From contig CALDGQ010000085.1 in assembly GCA_937941765.1 (NCBI GenBank), positions 1 through 46,186 of the forward strand: a stretch of 46,186 bases of DNA, read 5' to 3'. Source of the DNA: an uncultured Saprospiraceae bacterium (GTDB lineage Bacteria; Bacteroidota; Bacteroidia; Chitinophagales; Saprospiraceae). Position numbers and translations under genes: made by a program. Position 1 is the first letter of the stretch. Every line of letters begins with the position of its first letter. Positions 8,486 to 17,415 of this stretch are shown one piece after another. The notes below the pieces were generated by a model that made no database searches, was not told where the DNA came from, and worked only from the letters and a program-made list of their open reading frames with translations.

Positions 8486-9532
8486 ATGAAAAATTTCCAT
8501 CTCCAATTCGGAGGAAAAATAACAAAAGAACTACAAGATCGTTATGAGCAATCAGATCACTGGATAAAAGGTAAATTCAGAAATTTAGAAAGAACAAAGA
8601 TGGATATGACTATTGGAAAAATCCCAGGCATGATCTATAAACAGTTTACCAAAGAAGGCCAGGTTCCTAATTCACCGTTACCTATTATTCCTTTTGACAA
8701 AAGTGCATTTTTAGCACCTGCAGACAAATCGAAATTTATTTGGTACGGACATGCCGTCGTATTAATGCAGTTGAATGGCAAGACGATTTTGATTGATCCG
8801 ATGTTGGGGCCAAATACGACTCCGATTGCTCCTATAGCTAACAAACGTTTTTCGGAAAACACTTTATCCCTCATTGATGACTTTCCTGAAATCGATTTAA
8901 TTCTATTGACACACGACCATTATGACCACTTGGATTACGATAGTATACAAAAGTTAAAACAAAAGACGAAAAAATATTTCGTTGCCTTAGGTGTAAAACG
9001 ACATTTAGTTCGTTGGGGTGTTGATCCTGCCTTAATTACTGAATTCGATTGGTGGGATGATCAAAAACTTGGCAATATCAACATTACATTTACACCTACT
9101 CGTCATTTTTCAGGACGAGGCTTGACAGATAGAGCCAAGTGTCTTTGGGGAGGCTGGGCTTTTAAAACAACAACTGAAAATATCTGGTTTAGTGGAGATG
9201 GTGGTTATGGCGAACATTTTAAAACAATTGGCACACGACTAGGGCCTTTTGATTTTGCTTTTATGGAATGTGGTCAATATAATGATGATTGGCATCCTGT
9301 ACATATGTTTCCAGCAGAAGCTGTGGAAGCTGCTTTAGAAGCGAACGTCAAAAAAGCGATGCCTTTTCATTGGGCAGGCTTTTCTTTATCTTATCAACAT
9401 ACTTGGAGTGAGCCTGCCGCTGATTTTGTAAAATTTTCAAAAGAGAAAGGATTGGATTACATGGTTCCGCCATTGGGGAAGTTGTTTGGGTATGAGGATA
9501 AGATTCAGAAGAGATGGTGGGAGGAGAAGTAG
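8486..9532 (+). CDS. MBL-fold metallohydrolase, NAPE-PLD / UlaG-like
   Basis: A 348-residue cytoplasmic protein of the metallo-beta-lactamase fold. The metal motif HxHxDH is intact (H143, H145, D147, H148 in LTHDHYDHLD). The later ligands are also recognisable: TRHFSGRG, then FSGDGGYGEHF, then PFHWAGF. The segment FIWYGHAVVLMQLNGKTILIDP before the motif and the overall length fit the Lactamase_B_2 group, which includes N-acyl-phosphatidylethanolamine phospholipase D-like enzymes and UlaG lactonases. I would expect hydrolysis of a phosphodiester or lactone, but the substrate is unknown. There is no signal peptide or membrane segment. It is convergent with the VWA gene, and two hairpins separate them. 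Confidence 0.85.
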   Translation: MKNFHLQFGGKITKELQDRYEQSDHWIKGKFRNLERTKMDMTIGKIPGMIYKQFTKEGQVPNSPLPIIPFDKSAFLAPADKSKFIWYGHAVVLMQLNGKTILIDPMLGPNTTPIAPIANKRFSENTLSLIDDFPEIDLILLTHDHYDHLDYDSIQKLKQKTKKYFVALGVKRHLVRWGVDPALITEFDWWDDQKLGNINITFTPTRHFSGRGLTDRAKCLWGGWAFKTTTENIWFSGDGGYGEHFKTIGTRLGPFDFAFMECGQYNDDWHPVHMFPAEAVEAALEANVKKAMPFHWAGFSLSYQHTWSEPAADFVKFSKEKGLDYMVPPLGKLFGYEDKIQKRWWEEK

Positions 9533-9535
9533 GAA

Positions 9536-9594
9536 GAGAAGTAACTACAAATTTCATTTATAGTTACTTCTCGACTTCAACCACTATCGTGGTT
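9536..9594. terminator. Two adjacent hairpins between convergent genes
   Basis: A perfect 12-bp inverted repeat (GAGAAGTAACTA at 9536-9547, TAGTTACTTCTC at 9561-9572) is followed by a 6-bp stem with a 4-base loop (AACCAC at 9579-9584, GTGGTT at 9589-9594) and TTGCTT. They fill the 79-bp gap between convergent genes and probably end transcription from both sides, although the T tracts are short. Confidence 0.55.
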
Positions 9595-9611
9595 TTGCTT
9601 GACTTACAAAC

Positions 9612-11522
9612 TTATCGCTTCAAATTTTTCGCCTGTTCCATCAATTTTATCATTTCCGTACGATACCCATTTTTATCGGCTCCTTTACTAAAATTTGCAA
9701 ATTCAATCGCAGTTTTCCAAGTTGCATTCCCTTTATATTTCGAGTCTCGCAACAACATTCCAAATTCTGCAACTGCAATTGAAAAGTTGAAATTGTTGGT
9801 TGTTTGCTGAATTACAACAGGTTCATTTTTGATAACTTTTTCAACTAAAATACTTTTCAATCCTTTAGGTTTTTTGTAGCGCAATTTTAAAGTGACCAAA
9901 TCATTGCTTACGGTTGCTTTTGTTGTGAGAACAGATTTTTGGTATTTCAATCGATTAACACGTTTTGATTGCTTCGCTAGCTTGATTTCAAACAATGCAG
10001 TGACGTTGTGTCCTGCTCCGATATCACCTGCATCTTTTTTGTCATTTTTAAAATCTTCTTCTTGCAACAATCTATTGGTATAGCCAATCAAACGATATTC
10101 TGAAACAGCTGCAGGATTGAATTCCAACTGAAATTTGACATCTTTTGCAATGGTATGCATGGTCCCTCCAAATTCTTTTACAAATACTTTTTCAGCTTCC
10201 AAAATATTGTCGATATAAGCATAATTACCGTTTCCATTATCGGCAATGGTTTCCATTTTTGAATCTTTGTAATTACCCATTCCAAAACCTAGAACTGAAA
10301 TGAACACTCCATTTTCTCTATTCTTTTCAATCAATCTTTTCATTTCACCATCACTACTTGGACCGACATTAAAATCTCCATCCGTCGCCAAGACAATCCG
10401 ATTGTTTCCATTTTCGATGAAATTTTCTTTTGCTATCTGATAAGCCAATTCCAGTCCAGCTTTACCAGCAGTTGAACCACCCGCAGTCAGCCGATTCAAC
10501 GATTCCAAAATTGTTGTGTGTTGATTACCCGGAGTTGATTTCAAAACTAAACCAGAGCTTCCTGCATATACCACTATCGCAACTTTATCAACTTTACGTA
10601 ATTGTTTTATCAATAATTTCAATGAAGATTTTAACAATGGCAATTTATTTGGACTAGACATTGATCCAGAAACATCCAACAAAAACACAATGTTAGAAGG
10701 TGGGACATCCGCTTCAGGAATTTCCTTTCCTTGCAAACCAACATGCAATAACAAATGCTCATTTTTCCAAGGACATTGTCCTAATTCAGCATGCACACTG
10801 AAAGGTGTATTGTCTTTTGGCAGAGGATAATCATAATTAAAATAATTGATCATTTCTTCAATCCGAACAGCATCTTTCGGAGGCAATTGACCATTATTTA
10901 TAAATCGTCGTATATTGCTATAAGATGCCGCATCTACATCTATAGAGAAAGTTACCAATGGATTTTTATCCACTTTTTTAAATATATTTTCATTTTTGGA
11001 AACATATTGTTCAGTATTAAGTGCTCGCTTTACAGGTTTTTGAGACTTATTTATAACACTTCTTCTACGTCTATATGCATTAGGTCTACTACCACCTCTT
11101 GACCGACGATTCAGGTTGACTACTCCTCCTGAAGATGTATAGTCTTTTTGGATGAGCGGCACCTTGTATTCCATGACCACCACTTCGTCAAGATTAATTC
11201 CAGCATCACCACTATCTAGTTGTACATCTAATTTATTGTTTCGTCCTTGATAAACTAGAACATCAGTGACCAAATTTGGTGGAAAACCGATATAAGAGAC
11301 TTCGACATCGTAGGTTCCTGGATCTAACGTAATACTGTACTTTCCGTCAAAATCTGTACTTGCTCCAAATTTATAAGCACCATTTTGCATCACAACTATG
11401 TTGGCACCAATTAGGTCCTCAGCTGTTTCTAAGTCCGTTATGTGTCCAGACAGTGTAGTTTGACCTGTTAGAAAAGTTGTTAAAAATAAAAAGCTAAAAG
11501 TAAAGTAAATGTTTCGTGTCAT
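9612..11522 (-). CDS. Secreted VWA-domain protein, YfbK-like, with carboxypeptidase-regulatory domain
   Basis: A 636-residue protein with a classical signal peptide (about residues 1-20). Next comes a CarboxypepD_reg-like beta-sandwich (about 23-110; TLSGHITDLETAEDLIGANI, then YDVEVSYIGF), a basic linker, an N-terminal von Willebrand extension (about 180-270; FSIDVDAASYSNIRRF), a VWA domain with a complete MIDAS motif DVSGSMS near residue 285, and a C-terminal DUF3520-type region (about 455-630). This is the order of E. coli YfbK-like proteins, here joined to the regulatory domain common in Bacteroidota. The VWA domain probably binds a metal-dependent protein partner in the periplasm or at the surface. 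The actual role is unknown. It stands alone on its strand, with about 290 bp upstream before the next gene. Confidence 0.85.
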   Translation of the reverse strand: MTRNIYFTFSFLFLTTFLTGQTTLSGHITDLETAEDLIGANIVVMQNGAYKFGASTDFDGKYSITLDPGTYDVEVSYIGFPPNLVTDVLVYQGRNNKLDVQLDSGDAGINLDEVVVMEYKVPLIQKDYTSSGGVVNLNRRSRGGSRPNAYRRRRSVINKSQKPVKRALNTEQYVSKNENIFKKVDKNPLVTFSIDVDAASYSNIRRFINNGQLPPKDAVRIEEMINYFNYDYPLPKDNTPFSVHAELGQCPWKNEHLLLHVGLQGKEIPEADVPPSNIVFLLDVSGSMSSPNKLPLLKSSLKLLIKQLRKVDKVAIVVYAGSSGLVLKSTPGNQHTTILESLNRLTAGGSTAGKAGLELAYQIAKENFIENGNNRIVLATDGDFNVGPSSDGEMKRLIEKNRENGVFISVLGFGMGNYKDSKMETIADNGNGNYAYIDNILEAEKVFVKEFGGTMHTIAKDVKFQLEFNPAAVSEYRLIGYTNRLLQEEDFKNDKKDAGDIGAGHNVTALFEIKLAKQSKRVNRLKYQKSVLTTKATVSNDLVTLKLRYKKPKGLKSILVEKVIKNEPVVIQQTTNNFNFSIAVAEFGMLLRDSKYKGNATWKTAIEFANFSKGADKNGYRTEMIKLMEQAKNLKR

Positions 11523-11752
11523 GATTGTTATGTTATAATTATAAAAAGAAGCAACAATGCCATAATTGACAAAGTTGAAGAAGACACGGTGAGCAAAACG
11601 ACGACTGTTTTTAAAAAGATGTGTAGGGCAAACACTTTGGTGTACTGTAGAAATTTATTTAAGAGGTGATTGATTAAATGCAGTTCAAGAGTTGATGAGT
11701 AGTGTGTCTTGACTATTTAAAAGTTTAAAAAATTATTACAATAGGATCAAAA

Positions 11753-11790
11753 CAAAAGCGCCTCTACACAATCGTAAAGACGCTTTTTCA
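11753..11790 (-). terminator. Terminator downstream of the small lipoprotein gene
   Basis: An 11-bp stem (11757-11767 with 11774-11784, including G-U pairs) with a 6-base loop. It has U-rich flanks in both directions, TTTTGTTTTG on the minus strand and a T run after it on the plus strand. It lies about 25 bp after the stop codon of the minus-strand lipoprotein gene. The rest of the 290-bp gap holds nothing I can recognise apart from AT-rich upstream sequence for the VWA gene. Confidence 0.7.
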
Positions 11791-11812
11791 TAGAGAGATT
11801 TAAAAAAAAGTA

Positions 11813-12298
11813 TCAAATAACCTCGTACTCTATGGAATCAGTTGCTCCATCGTCGCCATCGATTTTCACATCAACTCTGTACATCGCTTTTGGCCAATCG
11901 TTGGCAGCAGGTTTTGTGAAATGTACATTCATTCTAAAAGTCGTTACATCATCATCAAAAGTTCCTTGTTCTGAAGGACGAGTCGATGTTTCAAAAATAT
12001 TGATCCAATTCCCATTAGAATCTTCGCCATACAATGTGTAAAGAATTACTCTGTTTTTATCGATGTTTGAAAAAAGCGAGGAAATGTAAATCTTTGGTGT
12101 GTCTTCATCAAAAGTGCTAACATTAGAACTACAAAGTGCATTGTCAACTGCGCTTTCTGTACATGTTTTCAGCTGACTAATAGATGGTGGTAATGGCTCA
12201 TCTTCCTTACAAGAAGTAAAACAAAGTGCAACTAATACAATTGCCAGCATAGTTAGTTTTGAGAATTGACTAGTGGATAATTTCATAATTAAATTCAT
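11813..12298 (-). CDS. Small putative lipoprotein of unknown function
   Basis: A 161-residue protein with an SPII signal: a hydrophobic stretch (TMLAIVLVALCF), then lipobox FTSC with the acylated cysteine at residue 30 counting from the first Met. Initiation at Met5 (12286) is equally possible and gives a tidier signal peptide. The mature part is acidic and has two cysteines near residues 45 and 56. It reads as mostly beta strands (RVILYTLYGEDSNGNWINIF; MYRVDVKIDGDDG). I do not recognise the family. It follows the CHAT operon on the same strand, with a 191-bp gap, so it is probably transcribed separately. A terminator follows it. Confidence 0.75.
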   Translation of the reverse strand: MNLIMKLSTSQFSKLTMLAIVLVALCFTSCKEDEPLPPSISQLKTCTESAVDNALCSSNVSTFDEDTPKIYISSLFSNIDKNRVILYTLYGEDSNGNWINIFETSTRPSEQGTFDDDVTTFRMNVHFTKPAANDWPKAMYRVDVKIDGDDGATDSIEYEVI

Positions 12299-12489
12299 GT
12301 CTTTTCATTTTTTATAGACGTATTCAAAGTCTACGGTTATTTGATAAATTAATCTTACAACCTGATAAGACGGAGTTGTTTTGAAAACGTGAACCAGATT
12401 TTGAAAGTTTTTTTTTTGGTATGTGTGAAACGACATCTTTAAAAGGCGAAATGAAAAGCAAAACTTGAAATGGCAGCTAAATTATTGGA

Positions 12490-15400
12490 TTACTTTTTAA
12501 TGAATTTAAACCCAAAAAGCAATATAAAACCTAAAAAAGCGGCTAAAATCCAGCTACTGAAGTTCCTAGCTGAAGTCATCTCCATTGGTTGTTCTTGACC
12601 GTGAAATGAAAAAGCAGCCCAATAAGAAGGATGTGCATATAATTCATTACTATTTTTTAAATAATCGAGTTTTGATTGACGCAAACTTTGTCCATTTCCA
12701 ATTTTTAAATTAGCTAAATAAGGACTTATTATCTTTTCAGCACACTGGTCATTTACTGGCCATAACGTGTTAATCAAATTAGGACTGCCAGCTAATTGAA
12801 AAGCACGAGCAATACTTAACAATCCTTCTCCTTGTGCAAATTGTCCAAACTGCGTTTCACAAGCACTTAAAATAACAAGCTGATTGTTTAATTCTAATTG
12901 TGCTATTTCGTGAATTTTCAATTGTTCAGATTCATCAATTGAATTGAAAAATAACGCGGAATTCATTGGAATACTATCATTGACTTTTGCGTGCGTTGCC
13001 AAATGGAGAATGTCAGTATGCGCAGCAAATTCAAGGAAATTAGTTTTATTGGCATCCCCACCATAATAACCTTTTCCGTTAAATAATTTGGATGCTTTTT
13101 CTACTTCTTTGGTGTGGGCAAATAAAATATGTTCATTTCTTAATTGCTTGGCAGAAGGTTGACCATTAGACGAAGGTGCGAAACCGACATAGTTGTATTT
13201 TTTAGAATGCTTTTTAGAATTTGTAAATTGATTACTGGAAATGGAGGTGTCATAAATTAAACTTTTTTGTCTAATCAAATAAGGCAAGTCTCTAAAAGAT
13301 GATGTCTCCACATTTACTTCATTGGTTAACAAAACATCGAACGGCAAATAGCAAAGTAGATAATCTGGAATCACACAGAGGATAGCTTCAGAATTTAAAT
13401 AAGACTCAATCGGTGCATATAATTTTTCATACAAATGCTTTGCATCTTTAATAAATTCCAATTTGTCAGCAGCAAAATCAAGCTCCGAATTATTTATTCC
13501 TGATTTAGACAATTTCGAAATGGTATTTTGTATTGGTACTGTTATCGAATCAACAGAATTTTGAAAAACAAAACAATCATTGGCACTAATAAACAGACTA
13601 TACAATTGCTTTTCTCCCCAAAAATGACTTAAATATTGAAGTTTTTTTTCCTTCAATTGCTTTTTTAATTGCTCAAATGGTAGAAATAAATCTTGGTGAC
13701 CTTTGTTGTAGTAATCTGGATAATGATCTTTCAAATCACTGATGAAATTAATTTTTTCATTTTGCCATTTTGATAATTCATTTTGAATAGAATCAGAAGT
13801 CTCTAGCAATATGCTTGTGTCAGACATCATCAATTGAAACTCTTGATGTGCCTTTTCATATTGGTATCGAATTTCTTTTTCTTTTGCGATTAATTCAGTT
13901 GGCAAGTTAAATTTTTCCGAATCAAAATTATCCAGGAAGGATCGATCTAACAAACTACTTTTGTAAATTTCCATCAATTCATAAATGCTTTTGACGTACT
14001 TGATATCATTTGTTTTATTCCATTTAGTTATTTGATCTTCGATACAAATATCAAATAACCGATTGCTTGATTCTTTAAATTCAAAAGCAGAAATTTCGAA
14101 AAAATAATCAGACCTTAATTCTTTAAACATTTGAGTGACAACCTCAATTTCGGAATCATCTAAAGTATCATGTTGCGATTTGAATAAAAAATATTCTTTC
14201 AAACTTACCATAGATTGAGGTTTATAATAATCAGGAACTGAATGGGCATCTTTTAGCAAATTGTCCTCAATATTAAACTTCCATTCTTTCAACAAATCAA
14301 ATTGAGCTTGAAGGGCGGCAGGTTTATTTTCCAATCCAATATAAGCTTCAGAAAGCTTGGCATAAGTATTAGGGAGCACTTCCCTTTTAACCATAACATT
14401 CCTCTTACTTAAAGGGATTGCTTTTTGTAGAAAGCCAATTGCTTTTTCGTAATTACCTCTAGCTTCTTCCAAGATGCCCAAACGAGCATAGTGATAACCA
14501 AGATTGGGACTCTCTTTTCCGAAAGTTGCGATTGCTAAAGAAATATTTTTTTGTAAATGACTTTCTGATTTTTCATACTGTTTTGTATTGAGATAAACGG
14601 TACCTAAATAACCATGAAAATTTACAAGTTCAGGATGGTTTTTTCCATATACTTCTTGATGCAATTGAAGTCCTTTTTTCAAAAGGCGTTCTGCCTTGTC
14701 ATATTGATATCGTCGAATCGCAACAAAACCTTGTTTTTGATAAATTTCTGCCAATTCAATTCGAGTATCGAGAGGTATTTCTTTTAAAACAGAAAGTGCT
14801 TTGATGTAATAGTTTTCTGCTTCTGCAAAATTTCTTTTTTTTCCATAAACTGATCCTAGATAGGAGTAAGCAGTTACTATATTTTTCTTATCTATTGGAT
14901 CTAATTTGGAGTTGAATGCAATTGCTTTTCGCAGCTCCAGTTCTTTCGTAATTAGATTGTCAGAATGGATTGCTTTATTGACATAAATACTAGAGAGTGC
15001 TACTGGATCATTTGGTCCATTTAGTTGGATCAGTTCTAAAGTATCATTGTATGCTTTAAATTTTTCAAAGTCCTTTAGTCGACTACTATTGATCGATAAG
15101 TTGATATAATTTGGAGTAAATAAAACATCTAATGGATCCTCTAAATATTTTTTCTTATTCTCTAAAGCCAAAAGATTACAATTCCTACTTTCTTCTATTT
15201 TTCCAAGTCGACTATAAAAAACGCCTTTATTACCGAGCAATTTTCCCCAATAAAAATTAGAAGGTGCAATTGGTTTCATTAATACCAATGCTTTGTCTAT
15301 AAAGTCAATTCCGGTTTCATACTCTGTTTTAAAAAAAGAAGCAATACTATTTTGAGAATACGATTTTATTAAATCAAATTCGGGTGCACCACACGCCAAT

Positions 15401-15831
15401 TTATTGGCCAAAGCTTGCTCAATAAGTAACGCACCTTTTTCTCTTTGCCCCGTTCTGATTAAAAGATACCCTTGATTTTCGAGAATCTCGTTTTTAATCA
15501 CACATCCATCAATTGCACTTTCAAATCCTTTTTGCAACCACTCTTTAGCTGCTTCATTTTTCTTTTTTTTAATTTTTGAACGCCCTTGAATTAGGCAATA
15601 TTTAGCATAATTGAGATCTTCTTTCGAGAGTTCAAAAGTTGCAAGTATACTATCAGCCTGTTTCCATTTTTCCATTTCTGAAAGACAGACAACTTGCTCC
15701 ATCGGCGTAACCGCATGCGCTAATGCATCTACGAAATTCGAAGCGGCAACCAATTTCTGATAAGTTGGCGATTGACAAAAGCCACTAACAGAAATAAGTA
15801 ACAATAAATACGCGGATAATAATCGAGCCAT
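12490..15831 (-). CDS. Membrane-anchored TPR-CHAT caspase-like protease
   Basis: A 1113-residue protein with a signal peptide (about 1-20), a long helical region of tetratricopeptide repeats (about 60-560; for example GYLGTVYLNTKQYEKSESHL and YARLGILEEARGNYEKAIGF), a helical linker, and a CHAT domain (about 800-1075). The catalytic dyad is intact: His near 947 in HLATHA and Cys near 991 in LSACET, followed by the usual LLSIARAF and LINTLWPV segments. A C-terminal transmembrane helix (about 1093-1109) ends in a basic FKFIKK tail. This topology puts the TPR and CHAT domains in the periplasm, anchored in the inner membrane. The start lies 3 bp after the stop of the putative anti-sigma gene, so the two are co-transcribed. 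CHAT enzymes are cysteine peptidases of the caspase/gingipain clan; the substrate is unknown. The natural candidate is the operon partner, by inference. Confidence 0.9.
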   Translation of the reverse strand: MARLLSAYLLLLISVSGFCQSPTYQKLVAASNFVDALAHAVTPMEQVVCLSEMEKWKQADSILATFELSKEDLNYAKYCLIQGRSKIKKKKNEAAKEWLQKGFESAIDGCVIKNEILENQGYLLIRTGQREKGALLIEQALANKLACGAPEFDLIKSYSQNSIASFFKTEYETGIDFIDKALVLMKPIAPSNFYWGKLLGNKGVFYSRLGKIEESRNCNLLALENKKKYLEDPLDVLFTPNYINLSINSSRLKDFEKFKAYNDTLELIQLNGPNDPVALSSIYVNKAIHSDNLITKELELRKAIAFNSKLDPIDKKNIVTAYSYLGSVYGKKRNFAEAENYYIKALSVLKEIPLDTRIELAEIYQKQGFVAIRRYQYDKAERLLKKGLQLHQEVYGKNHPELVNFHGYLGTVYLNTKQYEKSESHLQKNISLAIATFGKESPNLGYHYARLGILEEARGNYEKAIGFLQKAIPLSKRNVMVKREVLPNTYAKLSEAYIGLENKPAALQAQFDLLKEWKFNIEDNLLKDAHSVPDYYKPQSMVSLKEYFLFKSQHDTLDDSEIEVVTQMFKELRSDYFFEISAFEFKESSNRLFDICIEDQITKWNKTNDIKYVKSIYELMEIYKSSLLDRSFLDNFDSEKFNLPTELIAKEKEIRYQYEKAHQEFQLMMSDTSILLETSDSIQNELSKWQNEKINFISDLKDHYPDYYNKGHQDLFLPFEQLKKQLKEKKLQYLSHFWGEKQLYSLFISANDCFVFQNSVDSITVPIQNTISKLSKSGINNSELDFAADKLEFIKDAKHLYEKLYAPIESYLNSEAILCVIPDYLLCYLPFDVLLTNEVNVETSSFRDLPYLIRQKSLIYDTSISSNQFTNSKKHSKKYNYVGFAPSSNGQPSAKQLRNEHILFAHTKEVEKASKLFNGKGYYGGDANKTNFLEFAAHTDILHLATHAKVNDSIPMNSALFFNSIDESEQLKIHEIAQLELNNQLVILSACETQFGQFAQGEGLLSIARAFQLAGSPNLINTLWPVNDQCAEKIISPYLANLKIGNGQSLRQSKLDYLKNSNELYAHPSYWAAFSFHGQEQPMEMTSARNFSSWILAAFLGFILLFGFKFIKK

Positions 15832-15834
15832 GAG

Positions 15835-16596
15835 TTACAGCTGTTTCAGCAACGTGGTTGCTTGTGAATGCTTATAATGTTTTTTATCATTAGCGATTTC
15901 TTTTAGTAATGCTCTTGACTTCTCTATATCTCCGCTATCCAAATAGGTCAATGCTATATACCATTTTGCATCATTCGCCAATGGGTTGTTTTCAGGAATT
16001 TGATTAAAATGACTAATTGCGGCACTATATTGTTTTAATTGCAAATAAGTCATTCCTTTAAATATTGCAATTTTACCTGCGTGTGCTTTAGCTTGATTTG
16101 GAAATGCTTTTAATTGATCACACACGGCAATCGTTTCTTTATACTCTTTATTTTGATAATTTAGTTTCGCAATTCCCCACAATTCCAAAAATTCATTAGC
16201 TTGAACCCCTCGAGTAGTAAGCGCTGGTACCTCAGTTAAGTGATTAGCTAGCTGAAAAGTTGGATCAGCATTCGGACTAAAATAGTAAAACCCAAAAGCC
16301 AAACCAATGACACTAGCGGCGATTGCAGCCCACCTTACAAATGGATTTATTTGAGTTGTTGCTTTTTCAGACTTAGTTGGTAGATCATCATAAGCACTCA
16401 TTAATTTTTTTTTCAAATCTGCTTCTCCTGCAATCCTAATGTTAGCTCGAGCTTCAATATGATTTGAAAGAGTTGATTGTAAATTGGAATCTTGTTTAGC
16501 GGCAAGACGCAATTCTGTAGATTCTTGTTTTGTGATATTACCTGCGAGAAATTTATCCAAAAGTTCGTAGTAATAATCTTCATTTTTATCACTCAT
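15835..16596 (-). CDS. Single-pass TPR protein, putative anti-sigma factor
   Basis: A 253-residue protein whose N-terminal part (about 1-85: YYYELLDKFLAGNITKQEST, then a helical acidic/basic stretch) resembles cytoplasmic anti-sigma domains of Bacteroidota, though no zinc-binding HxxxCxxC motif is present. One transmembrane helix follows (about 90-107; WAAIAASVIGLAFGFYYF). The remaining 145 residues form three or four TPR-like helical pairs (IFKGMTYLQLKQYSAAISHF, IALTYLDSGDIEKSRALL) and would lie in the periplasm. It sits 11 bp after the sigma gene and 3 bp before the CHAT gene, the expected place for an anti-sigma factor. I infer that it tethers the sigma factor and senses or docks a partner through its TPRs. 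The function rests on context and topology, not on a diagnostic motif. Confidence 0.75.
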   Translation of the reverse strand: MSDKNEDYYYELLDKFLAGNITKQESTELRLAAKQDSNLQSTLSNHIEARANIRIAGEADLKKKLMSAYDDLPTKSEKATTQINPFVRWAAIAASVIGLAFGFYYFSPNADPTFQLANHLTEVPALTTRGVQANEFLELWGIAKLNYQNKEYKETIAVCDQLKAFPNQAKAHAGKIAIFKGMTYLQLKQYSAAISHFNQIPENNPLANDAKWYIALTYLDSGDIEKSRALLKEIANDKKHYKHSQATTLLKQL

Positions 16597-16607
16597 GATC
16601 CTAATTT

Positions 16608-17177
16608 TTAAACAATATCATTTTTAATGAGCAAAGCTTTTAATTTTTTCAGGCATTTATATTTCATACTTCTTGCACTTTCGGCACTTGACAACTGCCT
16701 TCTTTGGACAATTTCTTTCATAGTATAACCATTGAAGCCCCAATCCAATAAAATATTTTTACAAGATGCGCCCATTTCTTGAATCACATATTTTATATTG
16801 GTAAGTAGATCTTTTTGACCTATCCAATTAAATGCCTCTTTTTCAACACTAGTCCATTCATGAACTTCTTCAGTAGGTCTATTTTTATTAGACGAGCTAG
16901 ATCTTAAAACATCAACACATACGTTATTAAAAATTGAATAAAAATAAGTGGAGAGTGCACTATTCCCTTTGAATGAGCCTTGGTCAATTTGAGTAATCAA
17001 CTTGATAATGGCATCTGTATAAGCATCTTTTTGATGAGCGGGATTGAGATGATATTTTGCTGCAAGTTTGTGATTATAACCATTCCATTTTTTGAGCAAA
17101 TAATGGGTTATTTGTTCTCGGGATTTTCCTCCTTTTCGGATTGCTTGTATGATCTCTTGATCGGTATAGTTTTCCAA
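16608..17177 (-). CDS. Sigma-70 family RNA polymerase sigma factor (ECF-like)
   Basis: A 189-residue protein with a region 2-like segment (about 25-95; KDAYTDAIIKLITQIDQGSF, then STYFYSIFNNVCVDVLRS) and a region 4-like helix-turn-helix (about 128-180; LLDWGFNGYTMKEIVQRRQL, then SARSMKYKCLKKLKALL). The size and domain order fit an ECF-type sigma factor, as used for dedicated regulons in Bacteroidota. The only sensible start is a TTG at 17177: there is no in-frame ATG or GTG between it and an upstream stop near 17229. Initiation on TTG may keep the level low. It is first in an operon with the TPR transmembrane protein (11-bp gap) and the CHAT protease. Its targets are unknown; its own operon and the divergent gene at 17416 are likely candidates. 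Confidence 0.88.
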   Translation of the reverse strand: MENYTDQEIIQAIRKGGKSREQITHYLLKKWNGYNHKLAAKYHLNPAHQKDAYTDAIIKLITQIDQGSFKGNSALSTYFYSIFNNVCVDVLRSSSSNKNRPTEEVHEWTSVEKEAFNWIGQKDLLTNIKYVIQEMGASCKNILLDWGFNGYTMKEIVQRRQLSSAESARSMKYKCLKKLKALLIKNDIV

Positions 17178-17415
17178 ATTAGTTCGTTTAGCTACGCTTA
17201 AAGTTATTGAAATATATATAGAATTATTCTAAAAAAGAATATCGAAGGACGATTATACATTTAATCCAATTTTAAAATGTCGTTATAAGTCTTATGGTTA
17301 AAAATTATTGGCTAAATCCTAAAATAATTCGATATTTAGGAGTTACTACAAAAGTTAGCTCAGAACAGGCTTTTGTTACAATTTTCATTCTACTCTATAC
17401 AAAATCAAAATCTAA
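17178..17415. promoter_or_regulatory. Divergent intergenic region between sigma operon and secreted dikinase-like gene
   Basis: This 238-bp AT-rich gap must hold promoters for both directions. On the minus strand a near-consensus TAACTTTA (one base off TAnnTTTG) lies just upstream of the sigma gene. On the plus strand TTTTG at 17371-17375 could be a -33 element, but no clean -7 element follows. A small AGAATAATTCT palindrome (17219-17229) is also present. If the sigma factor controls its own operon and the divergent gene, its recognition site should be here, which could explain the lack of clear housekeeping elements. Confidence 0.4.

Noticed and set aside
12490..15831. CHAT protease as part of a type III-E CRISPR (Craspase-like) system or other known defence island
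   Set aside because: No Cas7-11-like gene, CRISPR array, nuclease or mobile element is nearby, and the protein has a signal peptide and membrane anchor, so it acts outside the cytoplasm.
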